Of a stretch of DNA of 64,000 nt, positions 46,749-60,115 are shown piece by piece. The notes under the pieces are model-generated. The model was not told the origin of the DNA. It ran no database searches and worked only from the letters and a program-made list of their open reading frames with translations. The DNA comes from Paragonimus skrjabini miyazakii (Eukaryota > Platyhelminthes > Trematoda > Plagiorchiida > Troglotrematidae), in assembly GCA_014338405.1 (NCBI GenBank), contig JTDE01000722.1, positions 60,034 to 124,033 of the forward strand. Direction: 5' to 3'. Positions within the stretch are counted from its first letter, which is position 1; the number at the start of each line of letters is the position of its first letter. Made by a program: the position numbers and the translations under genes.

Positions 46749-49077
46749 TTTCCTTGGTTTGTTGTCAAAGGAATCTTAACTTTTGCGGATTATATCCCAT
46801 TGCAGTGGCAACCCCCGTAGACAATTCATTGATTTTATTGTTTCTCATCGTTTCAAAATATGCGAACAATTTTCAACAAAAATCCAATCAGATTCGATCC
46901 ACCACTTGTACACAAATATTTACAAGTGTGTTGCCATATCCTCCACTAGATCATTGTACCAACATTTATTTGCACGTTACCTGTTTTATTATATTTTCAT
47001 CACTCTTTATTTGTCTCACTTTCTAAACCTTCTCAAACTAACCTCAAAATTGAACCCATAGCTACTTTAAACAAACTATTTCAGCTTGGATCTTTATCCA
47101 TAACTTGGCGTTGTACTACTATTTTTTTCGACCTGGGTATAATTATTTAAATGTCCTGCTTCTGCTAAACATGTGATATTGTGAGGAAAAAGGTGTATAA
47201 AATATTTTATTCACTTGACCTGAGAAAGATTTACGGGTGCCAGTCAAATGACCGAAATAAGACAAGAATATATATCAGATCACCAGTTGTTCATATCTGA
47301 TTAATCATATAAAAAATATCGGACTTAACCGAAGGCTCAAATCAGAAAAAACCAAACCTCATGTAGTTTCTTAGACATTAGAAAATTTAACAAGAACGCT
47401 GGGAACATCAATGTGCTAGTATCGCAAATTGGCCATTTGCACCAGAAAAGCAGCAAGACTTGTGCCACAGCTTAATTGCCAATTAAAATTGTCAAACCGC
47501 CGGTTTTACGACTCTGTATGACAGGTAGACTCTCAGTTCAGACCTCCTCAGTAAGTGTTCAGTTTCCTGTTTTTTAAGGCAGGTTATATCAGTCAATCTT
47601 CTCGATAGGTCCCTAACCCATGCTGGAAACACTTTGTAAGTTGTTTGGGACGTAGTGAAATATGATCGGTTAAACGCACTATCCCTATTCACTTGGCTTG
47701 AAATGAGCGCTGAATAATGGAGGTTATTGGACGATGTGTCACATACGAGAAAGACTGTCGGAGTGAAAGTTAAACTTTTCATTGCATAAAGTACTCAACA
47801 CTGATGAGGTGATTAGGTACCATATAACCAAAAGCAGATTATTCAGGTATTTTGCCTATTATGATGTTCAATATTCCCGGTCGTCTGCCAAGCTGCAAGA
47901 ACCGGTCGTTAAGTTAGCAAATGCAGTTTACCAGTCAAGTGTACGCAACCCAAGAGATGATTTTCTAGTTGTTTACATATACACACAATTGACAAATGGA
48001 ATACTACCAATTCGGGGGGCTGGAATCACACTATGACGGTTGTCATCATCCCCATGAAATACCCGGAAAAGTTGTTAAACCATTATAAATAGTATCAGTA
48101 GAAAAAGAACTGTTGATTCAGTACAACTGAAAAAAAGTTACAAGTCAAGCAAAATTTCAAGCTAACCGGAGATTAGCAAAAGAACAATTAGACAAACAAA
48201 TGCTTGTACTTGTATCTAGTGAAAGCTGTGACGGTACACTTAAAGAAATCCGAGTAAGAGATGTTAAGACAAAATTTCTGCTGTAAACATTTTCCGTATT
48301 ATGAACTGATGAGAAAAAATCAATTCACTTATTTATCGCGAGGATTATAAACAAGATATGTAGATGTCTTTGGAATCAACAGAAAAAAATCAAAGTCCCC
48401 TATCTACAAATCATGGAACCAGCAGATGGAAAATACCACCAGCTTAATGGCAAACAAGTAATCACAAATTGACTAATGAACACGGACATGTGAAAGCAAA
48501 CGGCTAATACACATGAAGTTTGTTATTTTTAATTTGAACATCTCGAGCAGATAGAAACATCATCGACCCCATCTAGTTGACAACTGTTTGTAAACAACTG
48601 AAGATATTAAATTTGTAAGAACAAGTTTGTTTTTTAACACCAAGTTACACTCAACAACGCCAGTATAGTAAAAACAGTTTCAGGTGTTACTAACGGAGAT
48701 GATTACAACAAGGCTCTCACCTCAAACAGAATACTTAACATCATCTATCGAATATATGGACACCAAATGAGGGATCAATTTTAGTCCTTAAGCAGTGTGA
48801 TGAGATCGTTTTAATGACCATATTCAAACCCCTGTGAGAGAAGTAATTTCTGGTAAATGGAAGTAAAACAATGAAAATTAGGCAGCAAGAAAATAAAATT
48901 AAAACAAAACTCCATAATTTTCAGTTTTTCTTATAACTGCTGCATATGACACACCGCCATTAACTGATAAAAGGATGTAATTATTTATTACGAAACGAAA
49001 TGTATAATGAACTAACGAAGTAGCTACTTTAATACCGATCCGTAGTACAGGATGAATACTGAGATAGCCCGAAAATC
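46749..49077. other. No recognised gene; possible further exons
   Basis: Overlapping plus frames at 46715-47061 follow an ATTGCAG acceptor-like site at 46805 and could extend the preceding gene. A 96-codon minus frame (47492-47782) and an 84-codon plus frame (47782-48036) have no motif. The remainder is AT-rich and blank. Confidence 0.35.
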
Positions 49078-49285
49078 AATCACAATTGATCGCAGCTTCT
49101 GTATTTCAATACAATTTTTCGCAGACCACTTTCGGACAAAAAACCACATGTCAGTGTTGCTTTCGCTATGGCATGTCAGTAACGCCTAAGCTTGTTATCA
49201 CAGAGATATGAACAGCGGTTATGCTTTTAGGAGACAGCCGTGTTGGTCATTACGCCATCGACCTTATACCAGGTTTGATTAAATT
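49078..49285 (-). repeat. tRNA-derived hammerhead SINE, diverged copy
   Basis: From the minus-strand tail (AGCTGCGATCAATTGTG near 49100) through a ribozyme remnant (about 49160-49195) to the tRNA-like head (AGGTCGATGGCGTAATGACC near 49245-49265). The ribozyme core is too eroded to function. It faces the next copy head-to-head. Confidence 0.6.
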
Positions 49286-49294
49286 ATTCTATGC

Positions 49295-49440
49295 AAATAA
49301 CAAGGATATGTACTACTGATGAGCCATAATGGAAATGAACTTTGATTCTAGGGGTTAACCCCCAAATGGGGCAGGCTAAAATGTCCACGAACTTTTGAGC
49401 GATGTTGACAATCGTGCGTGATGTTCAAATTAACTCGATT
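49295..49440 (+). repeat. tRNA-derived hammerhead SINE, ribozyme-and-tail fragment
   Basis: Begins at AACAAGGATATGTACTA, then CTGATGA (canonical core) at 49316-49322, but stem II is weak, GAAAC is reduced to GAAC and the stem I partner is lost (TAGGGG). The tail follows as GGGGCAGGC...TTGACAATCGTGCGTGATGTTC. The A and B boxes are missing on this strand. Confidence 0.6.
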
Positions 49441-52400
49441 GCACTTTGTTTAGAACAAACAACGGACAAGTCAACAATGAAATCGCTTGATAAACAAACT
49501 AAACAAACGTTGATAAAATGAAACAACCGCCTTTGCGCAAAACAGTTTGAGGTTGATTCTCATATGCTTTACTACTGTACACATGGATAAAAATAGAAAG
49601 TTCGTAGCTGCGTATAAAAGGATGACTTGCTTTGAATCAATATTTGCTTTTACAATCCTGGAAACTAACTTTGAGCTAACAATTTTTGCTGACAAATCTC
49701 CGAATTTGACCGAAAATTACTTAACAAATTATAAATAAGAATGGGGATAATTGGACACACGGCAGATAAAACGTCCACTCAGTAAAACATATCAAGTAGT
49801 CTTCAGATAGTTTGTGCAAAATAAACATGATTTTCAATTAAATAAACAGTAACACAGTTGAGGACATGTACGTCAATGCATGGCTGAGAGACTAAGCGTG
49901 TGTAAGTCCATCTTTTTATAAGTAGTACACATTTTGTCTATAAAGGCGCTTTTTCACTAAAATTGGTTTTTTACTTTTTCCGATATCTTCAGGGTTAATG
50001 TATTCAACATTGTCCTTCTCGGCAGATGCGTAAGTATATATTAGGGTCGGCAACTTTAATCTTGGTCAAATTAAAGGTGTATCATCATAACTGGTCTCAT
50101 TAATGTGAGGTCCGATTGTATCACCGGTGATCGGTTCTAACAAAAACGTCGTCGCTAAACCAATTCACACCTTGCTTCCTTCGTCCTGAAGAGTCTAAGA
50201 AGAAGATGGTAGAAACTATTTTTATACAGGTGTCGTTCACGCCCAATCAGTTAGTGTTGTAAAATTACCTCTCGGGTGCATTGAGCTCATTACCAACCAA
50301 ACCTGACTTGACTATGTTTAGTAGATCATCAAGTAAAATTGCTGTCTAATAAGTTCCATATGTCATTGATTCAAAACAATAAGTACAGATAACAGAAACC
50401 AAACGCGTGGATTATGTCAACATTACATCATTTCGTAAATTCCTATCAATCGTAGGATGCAAAAGCGAGTAGCAATTTCAGGTCGGACTGACCGAGATTA
50501 AACTAACTGTAAATAAACTACAATAGTGCAAGGTAATAGATCAACTCTACCAAGGCACGCACAAAGTGTGTATATGATATTCTGTGTATAGTAGGTCGAA
50601 CCATCATTAACAGTGGTAAGTTTTTCGATTTTGCTCCATATCAAACTGTTGTACATGCTTTTAGGACAAACATGATATCGACTATCGAGGAAATTCCCTC
50701 AGTCTTACCTTTCAGAAGTTTGATGAGCTATTTCGAAACAGACTAAGTTTACTTCAAGGTTTACGTCACTGCGTCTGCCCAGCCATTTTGGCATTTGTAT
50801 ATGAACTTATGCAACCAAATTGGTAGTTTTGTAACAGCACTAGATGGAAGTCTGATTAAATTAATCAGACAATCTAAAAGGAATGTAGTTCGTATCTAAG
50901 TCTGGGCTGCTTCTTTCAGGCGCCATTAAATTTAGGCGATTTCGCTGAACGGAAATTCATTATAAACTGCCGTCTTGTATACGGCAACACTTACTAGTAT
51001 GTTAGAGACATGATTAGGAAGCATGATAACATGTTTGGATAGGAGCTAGACTATGTTAGTTTACGTAAACTAGCTACAGTTGTAGCCGAAATGACAGAAA
51101 TGTAGGGTTCGTAACCACTCTGACTCAGGAAGCGCTCGTGCCACGTGACAGGAAGAAGTTTACAGACATATTGACTGGACTATTCAGTTCCTAGTCGAAC
51201 CAAAATATGGATTAGGTCCTCCGACTGACAGATTGACGGACAAATCGAACACTGATGTCGTTCAGTTGCACAAGTTATGATGTGATTCAAGCAAATCCCA
51301 CTATAGGTTTTTGTGGTATATGTAATATGGTCCGAGGGGTTCAGTACAAGCAGAATATCATCCTTACAGCGTACAGGATACGTGACCAAATCAGTCGAGT
51401 TCTCCACACTGTTTCCAATCACATCTATTAAAATGAATTCCCAAAATTGGACTTCTGTCCAATGTTACATCAACAGCTTGCCTATGTGACTGTGTTTTGA
51501 ATTAAAATGCGACACATAGTGTATATAATAAATACATATAGTTTAACAAATTTAGTACCAGCCGCGACTGAATGGTAACAGTTGAAAAGAAAATCCTCAG
51601 TGACCCATTGACAGGGTGAATCTGTGAATCAGGTGAAAACGTGCATTCTTACTGGCTACATTAATAGGTTCTAGGATGGCTATACAGCAACTTGTTCCGC
51701 GAAATACTTTTTACCGGTTCAAGCATAATTTTCACTCATTTTGCAGCCAATTGATACCAAGTGTTAATGACAGGCGGAACAGGCTGAATTTATCTTCCTG
51801 GTTTGTGCAGGTTTGATGAACAGTAGGTTTGTCATTTGCACGAATACCAGCCGGTCTGAATTGTATGTCGTTATTCTCAGTAATTGAACAGTGGGACAAA
51901 TAAACTTACAGTTCTAGGTGTAACGCTGTTCTGATGGATATGGGTCTAAATTTGTATTATTGGGCAATGCCTTCTTTACGATGTACGAACATGTTCTGAC
52001 TACAGTTTGTTCGTGGTTGATAAGACCGAATGAATAGGTTGATTGTCACGCTATTTAAACCGTTTGGTTTCATAGTATCGATACTCCTTTAAAACTCAAA
52101 TGCAAAACACGGGCCAAATTCTCATTATTTGAACATCTTTCTTACCAATATGGAATCAACATCTCGTGAGATAAAGCATTCGACTTGTGCTCTAGTACGA
52201 ACATTTAGCTATTTGGTGTTTCAAACTCAACAAGATCGTTCTGCATTTCATGAGGTCAAGCAACACATTCAATCGAAAGTTTACAGTGCGTAGGAGTCTT
52301 CAAGCCCCATTCAGTACATCTATGGATTTACTCATGTTTTGAGTTTTACGATTACTCACATGTTAAACATCTACATGTATACTAGGTTTTATCACGCACG

Positions 52401-53264
52401 TATTTGGCCAACTGATTGTGTTGTGCTTAGCAAAAGACAAACCGTCGGATGTCTATGTGAAGACGTGGAAAGAAATTTGTGAAACTTTCATGGTGTGATA
52501 CAGTTTATAAGTTATCAACATTATATGCTTTTAATTTAATTAGTCATCTCAATGCATTTTTAAAAAACTAAACAGTCCGCTGGATATGAACTGAGCATTT
52601 GACACGAAAAATTTGACAAATTGACCATTAAACAAATAAGATAGCATCAACCGAATCGTTTATTTCATTTCGTTATTCTTTTTCATACCTGTTCTCTAAT
52701 AGCTCATTTTTACAAAATACCAAACACCATATAGTTCCTCAAGTAACTGCTTCATATGTACGTTTGTAATTAGCCGATTTTTTAAAGATCTCTTTTTCAA
52801 GCATGCCGACGGAGTCATTTTCAGATATCATCACACTAGCTGGACTATATCGTTTCAACACATAGCATGATTTTTAATATTGTGCCAGTCTTGTTCGTGA
52901 TCAAATGATTGTTAGATCTGTTACTGGTTATTTTAAGATGTGTTCATGAAACGTTGGAAACACGCACCACCAGTAACCCTCCGATGGATGTATGCTCATA
53001 CAAGTTCAGTCGTCGACGCATGTCATGTACATCTTTACTGCCACCGGAGGATCAATATATTTTCTGGCGTCCTTCTATCAAACTTCAAACACAATTGTGT
53101 AACTCACACGCACTCAGCTTAGTAATTTAAGTTCAGTTGTAAATTTTTGAGCGAGTAATTTTGTAATCTTACCATAACTGGATTATAACTGACCATGACC
53201 CTTTATAATTAAAACCTTATGAAAGGAAGTAGAAGAAACGGTTAGGGAAAAATAAAGCCATAAT
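49441..53264. other. No recognised gene
   Basis: Short frames only; the longest are 51180-51422 minus (80 codons) and 52909-53130 plus (73 codons), with no motif. No repeat-family member was recognised. Confidence 0.4.
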
Positions 53265-53800
53265 GTGGTGGATTGCTAGGTCGGAGGGGCGAGTATTCAA
53301 ACACTCGGCGGAGTACCTCAACGCGGAAGGCAGGCACGTCCACAATCTCTCAACGATCAGATAGCGGACAACAGGGGCAGTCGGAGGAGTCATCGCTCGA
53401 TCGGATCGGACCAACGGGCGAGACATGGCAGGCAAAATAGGATGGAGGACGAAATCGGAGGCGCAATTATTCCAACACTCGGGGGAATATCTCAACAACA
53501 CCGTAGAAAACGATCAAAGCCCACTGTGGATAGATGGAGAACAACACGAGCGACCGGACGAGCCATTGCTCAACCGAATCGGACCAATGGACGAAGAATG
53601 GTAGGTAGAAAAACCCCCGATAGACGGCGTCGATCATACACCTAAACCGGGCAGAAGTGCACACGACGTGTGAACGGAAACCTGGAGGTGTTGTGGACTG
53701 GAATGCTGACTCATAAACGCGAGCGCGCGCGTAGCATGGTAACTAGTGAGATGGACAATAAAGAGTGTGCTTTATTGGGCGCCTTTTTGCTACGATAAAT
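53265..53800 (-). repeat. GC-rich composite repeat, copy 2 (LTR-like)
   Basis: Reverse-oriented copy of the repeat at 37381-37900, including two units at the same 173-bp period (GGGCGAGACATGGCAGG near 53416, GGACGAAGAATGGTAGG near 53589) and the GCGAGCGCGCGCGTAGCATG block. Near its end ACAATAAAG-AGTGTG-CTTTATTG forms a palindrome with AATAAA on both strands. The 67- and 94-codon frames inside are products of the repeat, not a gene. Confidence 0.78.
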
Positions 53801-56775
53801 CAGAACATACTGTTTAATTTTTTACGAAAAATCCTTAAACATATCGGTTTCTACTGTTCGTTTACTTCAAAGTAAGTATCTAGTACCATGATAGAAAACG
53901 GTGGAAAAACAATTATTTTTCAAAAGATTACACATTCCAAACTTCATGCAGATCGGATGTGTTGACATTCTCCTAAAGTGATCACAGCGTTTCACCTGTG
54001 TTCTGTCTAAACTGTATAACAAACAAGAGCAATAATACAATACATCTTCTCATATACCAATTGACGTCTTCGTATTCAACTAGTAACTCAAGATTAATAC
54101 CAGTGACTACCAAGGTAGAATGGTCCCTTCATCCCGACCTAATCTGTAACCACTCATGCATTTTTAACGCATGAGGATGTAGGCGATCACTAACTACTGT
54201 CGCGTTCTAAACTGAACTGGTATCAACAGTAGGTAGGGTTTTTCCGAAGTGCGTCTTCTCAGTTAAGTCATCTGACATGAATGATTTCTACTGGACAGTT
54301 AAAATTAATCAGACTTTCGGTCTGGTGTTTTGTTATTTATTCACCGAGTATATTGCTCCCCACTTATAGTCTCCGATCCCCCTCAAAAATAAACAATTCA
54401 ATCATACAACCTCATTATTTAAGTGTCTATCTAATTGCTGAGGTATCCCCTTACCTCATTCAGTTCGTTTCTTCTATCCTCAGCATACTGCAGCCTATAA
54501 TAGCCTATCTCAAGAGAACTACTTCTGCTTCTAATTAATCACTACTTGACTTGACAAGCAAAATAGACATGAACAATTTGTCCCGACTATATGTAGACCA
54601 CACTTCACATGTAATAGTCACTGCACACGCGTGCTGTCCGTCTGCGAACTCAGTTCGAATGAACAAAGCAAGCTGTTATTGTTACTGATATATACTTCTC
54701 AGTGTCAATCGATCATTGTGACAGCTGTTGTACAACACCCATTCAATCAATCGACATTTCACCCGATTCAGAACACCTCCATGAATCTCCTCCTGTTAAT
54801 AATCACAGAGCAAAGTTTTTCGTGATTGAATAGAATGAGCAACTATGGATGAATTGAAGAGTATGCGTATAGTGACTCAGTAGTGACCGATTCAAAGATC
54901 GCAATGTTATATTGGTTTTAGTCCTTCAATAAGCTGCTATCTGTGAGCGAGCTGTTTCTTGTAGAGCACACTGTCAGTGGTTTGACTTACATCAGCCGGA
55001 ACATTTCTTATTAGTTATGCAGTACAATTACTCACTACTTCACACTGATAAAGTTGTGACCCACTGATAGAGCTCTGTACTGGAGTTTAAGGTGTCTGCT
55101 AACGAATACTGTCGATTTCGGGATGGATTCACACAAAGATCCTGTTAAAATCGATTGATCCAACAATGCACCATGCCCAAAACGTGACTGAGATGTAGGA
55201 TGCCGAGAACTAAATACGTAGGAATAAAGTGTACAGAGAGTTAAGAACCTTCTCACATAAGATTTGAGTCAATGCTTACCGAGTCTAGCTGAACCTGGCA
55301 ATTGATGTTGTCCAGGAGTGTTACACTCATATGTATGCACCGTGAGGGTTGCGTGTTGAAAATCACTCTGTCGATGTCTTGTCCTAAATTACACTTTGCC
55401 ATAGTTCTTCTGTTGTGCACATGCATAAAACAAACACACCATGTTTGGTACAAAACACCCGCACATAGGTTGTTGTGGATTTCCCGATAAACTGTGTGGA
55501 TGTTTCCCCTGTGTGTTTTACTACTGGGGTAAGTGAACCGTCTGACTGGTAAAATGCTTCTTTGGGTAGCATTTCCATAAAACCTAATAGTTCATACACT
55601 TCTCTGTTTTTATGGCAACTGTATTTGTGTATTACCTGCATTACTGGTGTAACCGTTACTAAACATTTTGTGGCCATTATGTTTTCCTCTAATCGTTCTT
55701 TGTTACATCTCATGGCATTCTGATGAACTTATCGAGCACCTCGTTTCTGCACAGTTCCATTTTCTTTGTGCTTTTAGGACTAAATAAAAATGCTTGTATG
55801 CCAAGGCGCAGGTAGTTCTGACTAAGTTGCTAGAGTTTTTGTCTTCTGAGATTGAGTTTGCAGAGTCTGGTCGGTCAAATACCTCTACTTTACTGGCAGG
55901 TTGTAAACATTCGTAAAATTGGTCGTCACATTAACACTATTTATACTGCAACAGTTGTAGCAGAAACGTGTGAACTTGTGAACTCAATTCTCCATACGAC
56001 TCAAAATGTATCATTTTGTAATTTCTTCGAATACTTTTTTGTTTAGTTTCAGGTCATTAGATGAAAATGTGTAGCTGAACAGCCACTATTCGACTGTAAT
56101 GCAACTACCTTTGACAGACTGGCAATAGGATGATAAAGCAGGTACAGAACAGCTCATCCAACGTAAGGCAGTATGCACTGTATGAACGAGGGGTGTGTGT
56201 AGGATTAGTTCTCACGGCCAATAAGATGGCCAATCCAAATGGTTATCGATCGTTCGATAGACACGCACAGAACACGCGTGGAGCAGTCGATAACACATCA
56301 CTCGGATGCATCAATGGTCGCCTACCTGAACACTTCATAAATGCTTGCAAACTTGTACCAGATGAATTCTTACGTATCTCTGGCATTTGTTGCGAACGTA
56401 AAATAATCATGAAAAACATATCACGCGCTAGGTAACCGTGTTGCTTTAAAAAGTTGAATCTAGCAAAACGTTTATCCAAAAGGCCAATATTAACTATGCA
56501 CCAACTGTCTTCTCCTACATAAAATATTATTCTCAGTAGGTATGGTCCAGGCTTTTATAAAACGTGACTGAGCAGTAAATGTGGAACGTGGTTTGCAATT
56601 ACTTATCAGTAATTCAATGTCATTGCTCATCGGTGGCGTTGGTGGATTCCAGCGTGAACTGATGGAGAAATCTTGCTTGGACAGTCAACCGGCTGGATCG
56701 TTTGGTGGATTCCATTGATACAGTTGGTTGGGTGGGTAACTAGGTCCAAAGGTGAAGTTTCTGAGCTTCCGGCGT
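53801..56775. other. No recognised gene; one coding-like frame
   Basis: Holds a 109-codon minus frame (55384-55713, starting MRCNKERLEENIM) and a 101-codon plus frame (56130-56435), both of mixed composition and unrecognised. About 56640-56770 (TGGTGGATTCC motifs) may be part of the element that carries the tRNA-like sequence next to it. Confidence 0.35.
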
Positions 56776-56856
56776 GGCTTCGTAGCTCAGCTGGTACAGC
56801 GCTTGCCGCGTTTGGACATGGTGTTTCCGTCGTTGGTTCGAATTTAGCCGAAGTCC
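56776..56856 (+). tRNA. tRNA-like sequence (pseudo-tRNA or second SINE family head)
   Basis: The acceptor stem GGCTTCG pairs with CGAAGTC over seven positions (one G-T). The A box TAGCTCAGCTGGTA and B box GGTTCGAATTT are near consensus, and the T arm GTTGG-TTCGAAT-TTAGC pairs with wobbles. The D stem has one mismatch, and the anticodon arm (TTGCCGCGTTTGGACATGG) does not form a normal five-pair stem, so no isotype is given. A pseudogene, or the Pol III head of a SINE unrelated to the hammerhead family, is most likely. No T-run terminator directly follows. Confidence 0.5.
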
Positions 56857-59780
56857 AGATTTTTCACAAATGGATCTCTTCTAAAATTAGCAGATTGTAG
56901 GTTGTCGTGACATGGTCCAAAATGCACCTCGTATCAATGGCCAGGTAACTCTGAGACACAGACAACAATCATCAAACGCGTTGTTGTGTTTGCGTTCATT
57001 TTGTTGAGTTTTTTACCCAATCGAACAATACTTTCTAGATTCAAACGTCCAATCAAAAACTCCCATGCAGTGGACTTGTGTTGGTAGGATTTTTATTTTT
57101 TGCGAATCAGGCAAGAAATGCTTACTTTCTATACACTTAAAAAGGCCACCGCTGCTTAACAGAGTACTGGTCGAAATTGATATATAGAGCTGAGAGTCAG
57201 CATCGTGAAACCACCACTGATGATTTCTTGTTCCTAACAAACCAACTCATGAGCTCCAAAAGTGTCAGTCAAATTGTCCACAGTCTTTGACAGAATAGAC
57301 TGTTCGGTGAAAAAAATACACACCTTGAACTTTATGTAAATTGGATAACAGTCACAAATAACATAAGCTTTCTCATGCGAACGAACTTCATAGCCAGTCA
57401 CTCTGAGATTCAATCAGACAATTTCGTAATGCTTAAACAGACTCCAGCTTCAAAATGTATTATACTTATGTGAGTTAGAATCAAATTTTCATACGCCCTA
57501 ACTACTCGAATTAGTATGTGAAGCTCAAATCAGTGTAAATGTAAAACGACTTCAGACAGATTACACGTGAGTATATTTATGTTGGCTTTCACTCTCAAAA
57601 ACCACACACTCTACTCTGATTGTTCTTCTCTTTGTTTTGACTTGTCAGTCGAGACTGTCATTTAAAGTTACTTGTAAAAGCCCTTCGCACACACTATACA
57701 TTACTTAGTTCTCCGGTCACTACTCGTTACTGTCGCATATCTTCAAACGTGCGCCTAGTGTCAATCTTTGTATAACTTGCTGTCCACGTCTAGCATTCAG
57801 TACTGGATACTGGTAGTGGCCTCGATGACATGACACCAAACTGAAGACTTCTAGTTTTAACCAACTAAATGGGTCAAGGTGAGTAGCAATGAATCATTCG
57901 ACGGCCTCAACAGCATAGCTTATAGGGTGGCAGTAACGGTTGGCGAGAATATGATCTGTTTTGAACGGATAGTACATAATACCGGATTACCTCATCATAT
58001 TATTCATTTAACCGTGGTATGAAGTTGGATGCCATGCTTTCTTGTGGCCGAAATTAGCCAAATTAGCAAAAGCTATGGACAGGGAAGTGGTATATAGAAT
58101 TCAGCATCGTTTATAAGCAGTTTGGTGTGTATGATCGGGAACCAAAAAGGCATTTTTGAACGCCAAAAAGACGAGGGACCAGAACCGACTATTGGAACAG
58201 TGTATACGCACTATTGGGGACGTGTCACCAAGGTGAATTACAATGTACTGCTGCCCATTGTGCATCGATACACATCGGCCATGCAAACGAGTGTACGTGT
58301 TTGTTGTCCTACGTATTAGCATAATCTGTACGGGATTTCAGCAATAAACAGTTTCCCAGGCCAAATGTGTTTTACGGTCACAACAGAAATAGCCAGACAA
58401 ATTTTGCAGTTTACAGGTAGTAGGTTGGATATACGTTGTTTACAGCAGCTTCAAAGTCATTTTGTTTTAATACCTAACCAAAATCTATCGAAACATCAGG
58501 TCGACTAGTTTACGAGGTCGATATGTATGCCAGCAGTTCACGTTTTGCTCTTATGCCTGCGAATACTTACAAGCAGCACTGACTGTAATGGACCTTGAAA
58601 CATAGTGTCTACAGTGATAAGTCCGAGTGGTCTGTGCTCCATGAGTTTCGATGTGAACTTCACCTACAACAGCTTGTATCCCAGTATGGTGGAGTAGTGA
58701 AAGTGATAGGTCAAACCACTTTTGGCTTACTGTTGTTAGAAGCAACCGTAGATCTATTCCTTTGGACAAACACGAACCGAAGTGCTGTTCCTCAGAAATA
58801 TTATGAATAGGCAAGTTAGTGAGAATGTGTCACAAATCAATATAATCACTAACTTGCAAAAATGCAAGTGAGTACCATACAACTAAGGGACTTCCGAAAT
58901 CAGCACGAGTTAAACGTTGTCATAATTACTTCCGTTATCTGCTCATAAGTAACAGCTAGGTTGGGTAGCGCTCTAAACGAAGGCCGTAACATTAAGGATT
59001 TATCCCAGTTGGGAAGTTCTCACCGGCAACAGGAATAAACTGCTTCACTTCTGTATCGAAGATATCGTGAAAAACACAGAAAGAACAAAATACGCTATAT
59101 TTATTGCCGACGAACTACGGACTGGAAACTGAAAACTGAAAGCTTTTAAACCATTCTTTTCATGGCATCTGAAAGCTCAACGTTACTTTATTTGCACACG
59201 CATACTGGAGTAAAAGCTACTGCTGATCGACCAGTATATGATCAGTGTCCGCGTGGACAGCAGCGGGGGCTTGAAATACGATGGTCGCTAGTTTGGACCA
59301 TAATTCGGTTTCTCTCTCTGCTGAAACTGGACAAGCAGAGTGTGGATTTCGGGGGCAAAACACCCTGAGATATGAATGTCGTTCTGCACTCCCTCTTTTC
59401 TAGTTGTTTACAGTATGGACTCGTCACCAAGTTGAACCCCTCTCATCTGGTCCCACAGATACAGTGGTCCCAAACCAACAAAGTACGTAAAATCTTTGTA
59501 GCGTGAGGGAAAGTCAGTCGTGTGCTTGAATGTATCGCTGCGCGTGTCTAAGAAGATCACGTTTAGAACCAAATTATAGGTTCATTGATGGATGGCAAAT
59601 GTATTAACACATATGAATGTATTCTAGCTAGAATCAATAAATTGATTCTGTTTGATACTGACTAAAAACGGTATTTAAAAACAACCTGTAAGAAAGTAAT
59701 GGGTCAAATTAATTGTAGTGTTGCAATTCCAAAACGAAAGGTTTTTACGACTGGATAAACTAACTGTAAGACACTCATCT
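56857..59780. other. No recognised gene
   Basis: Short frames (57013-57240 minus, 58122-58319 plus, 58551-58814 minus with overlapping 58595-58810 plus, 59162-59368 plus), none with a motif. Confidence 0.4.
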
Positions 59781-60115
59781 GCAGTGACAAAAAATCGTCT
59801 ATAAAAGCACGATCTTTATTGTCCCCCTGAACACGTCCCAACGCCCTACGCGCACTTGCGTTTACGAGCCGAAATTCCAGTCCACAGCGCAGCGACGACC
59901 TCAGCTCACATCGTGTGCACTTCTGCCTGGTTTGTGTGTATGTGGATGAAGCTCTCTGTAGTCGTTTTTTCACCTGCTATTTCTCGTCTGATTTCGCCGA
60001 GTGGTAACTCGTCCGGTCGCCCATGTTGTCCACAATCTACTTGCTTTGAGCTTTGGCCGTAACGTGTCGCCGCTCTAAGATATTCTACCGAGGGTTGGAA
60101 TAATCGCACCCCCAA
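59781..60115 (+). repeat. GC-rich composite repeat, copy 3, single unit
   Basis: Same order as copy 1 (AAAGCACGATCTTTATTGTC, GCGCACTTGCGTTTACGAG, CGTGTGCACTTCTGCC, CGTCCGGTCGCCCATGTTGTC), but with only one of the two 173-bp units and several small deletions. It ends near TTGGAATAATCGCACC. Confidence 0.72.
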
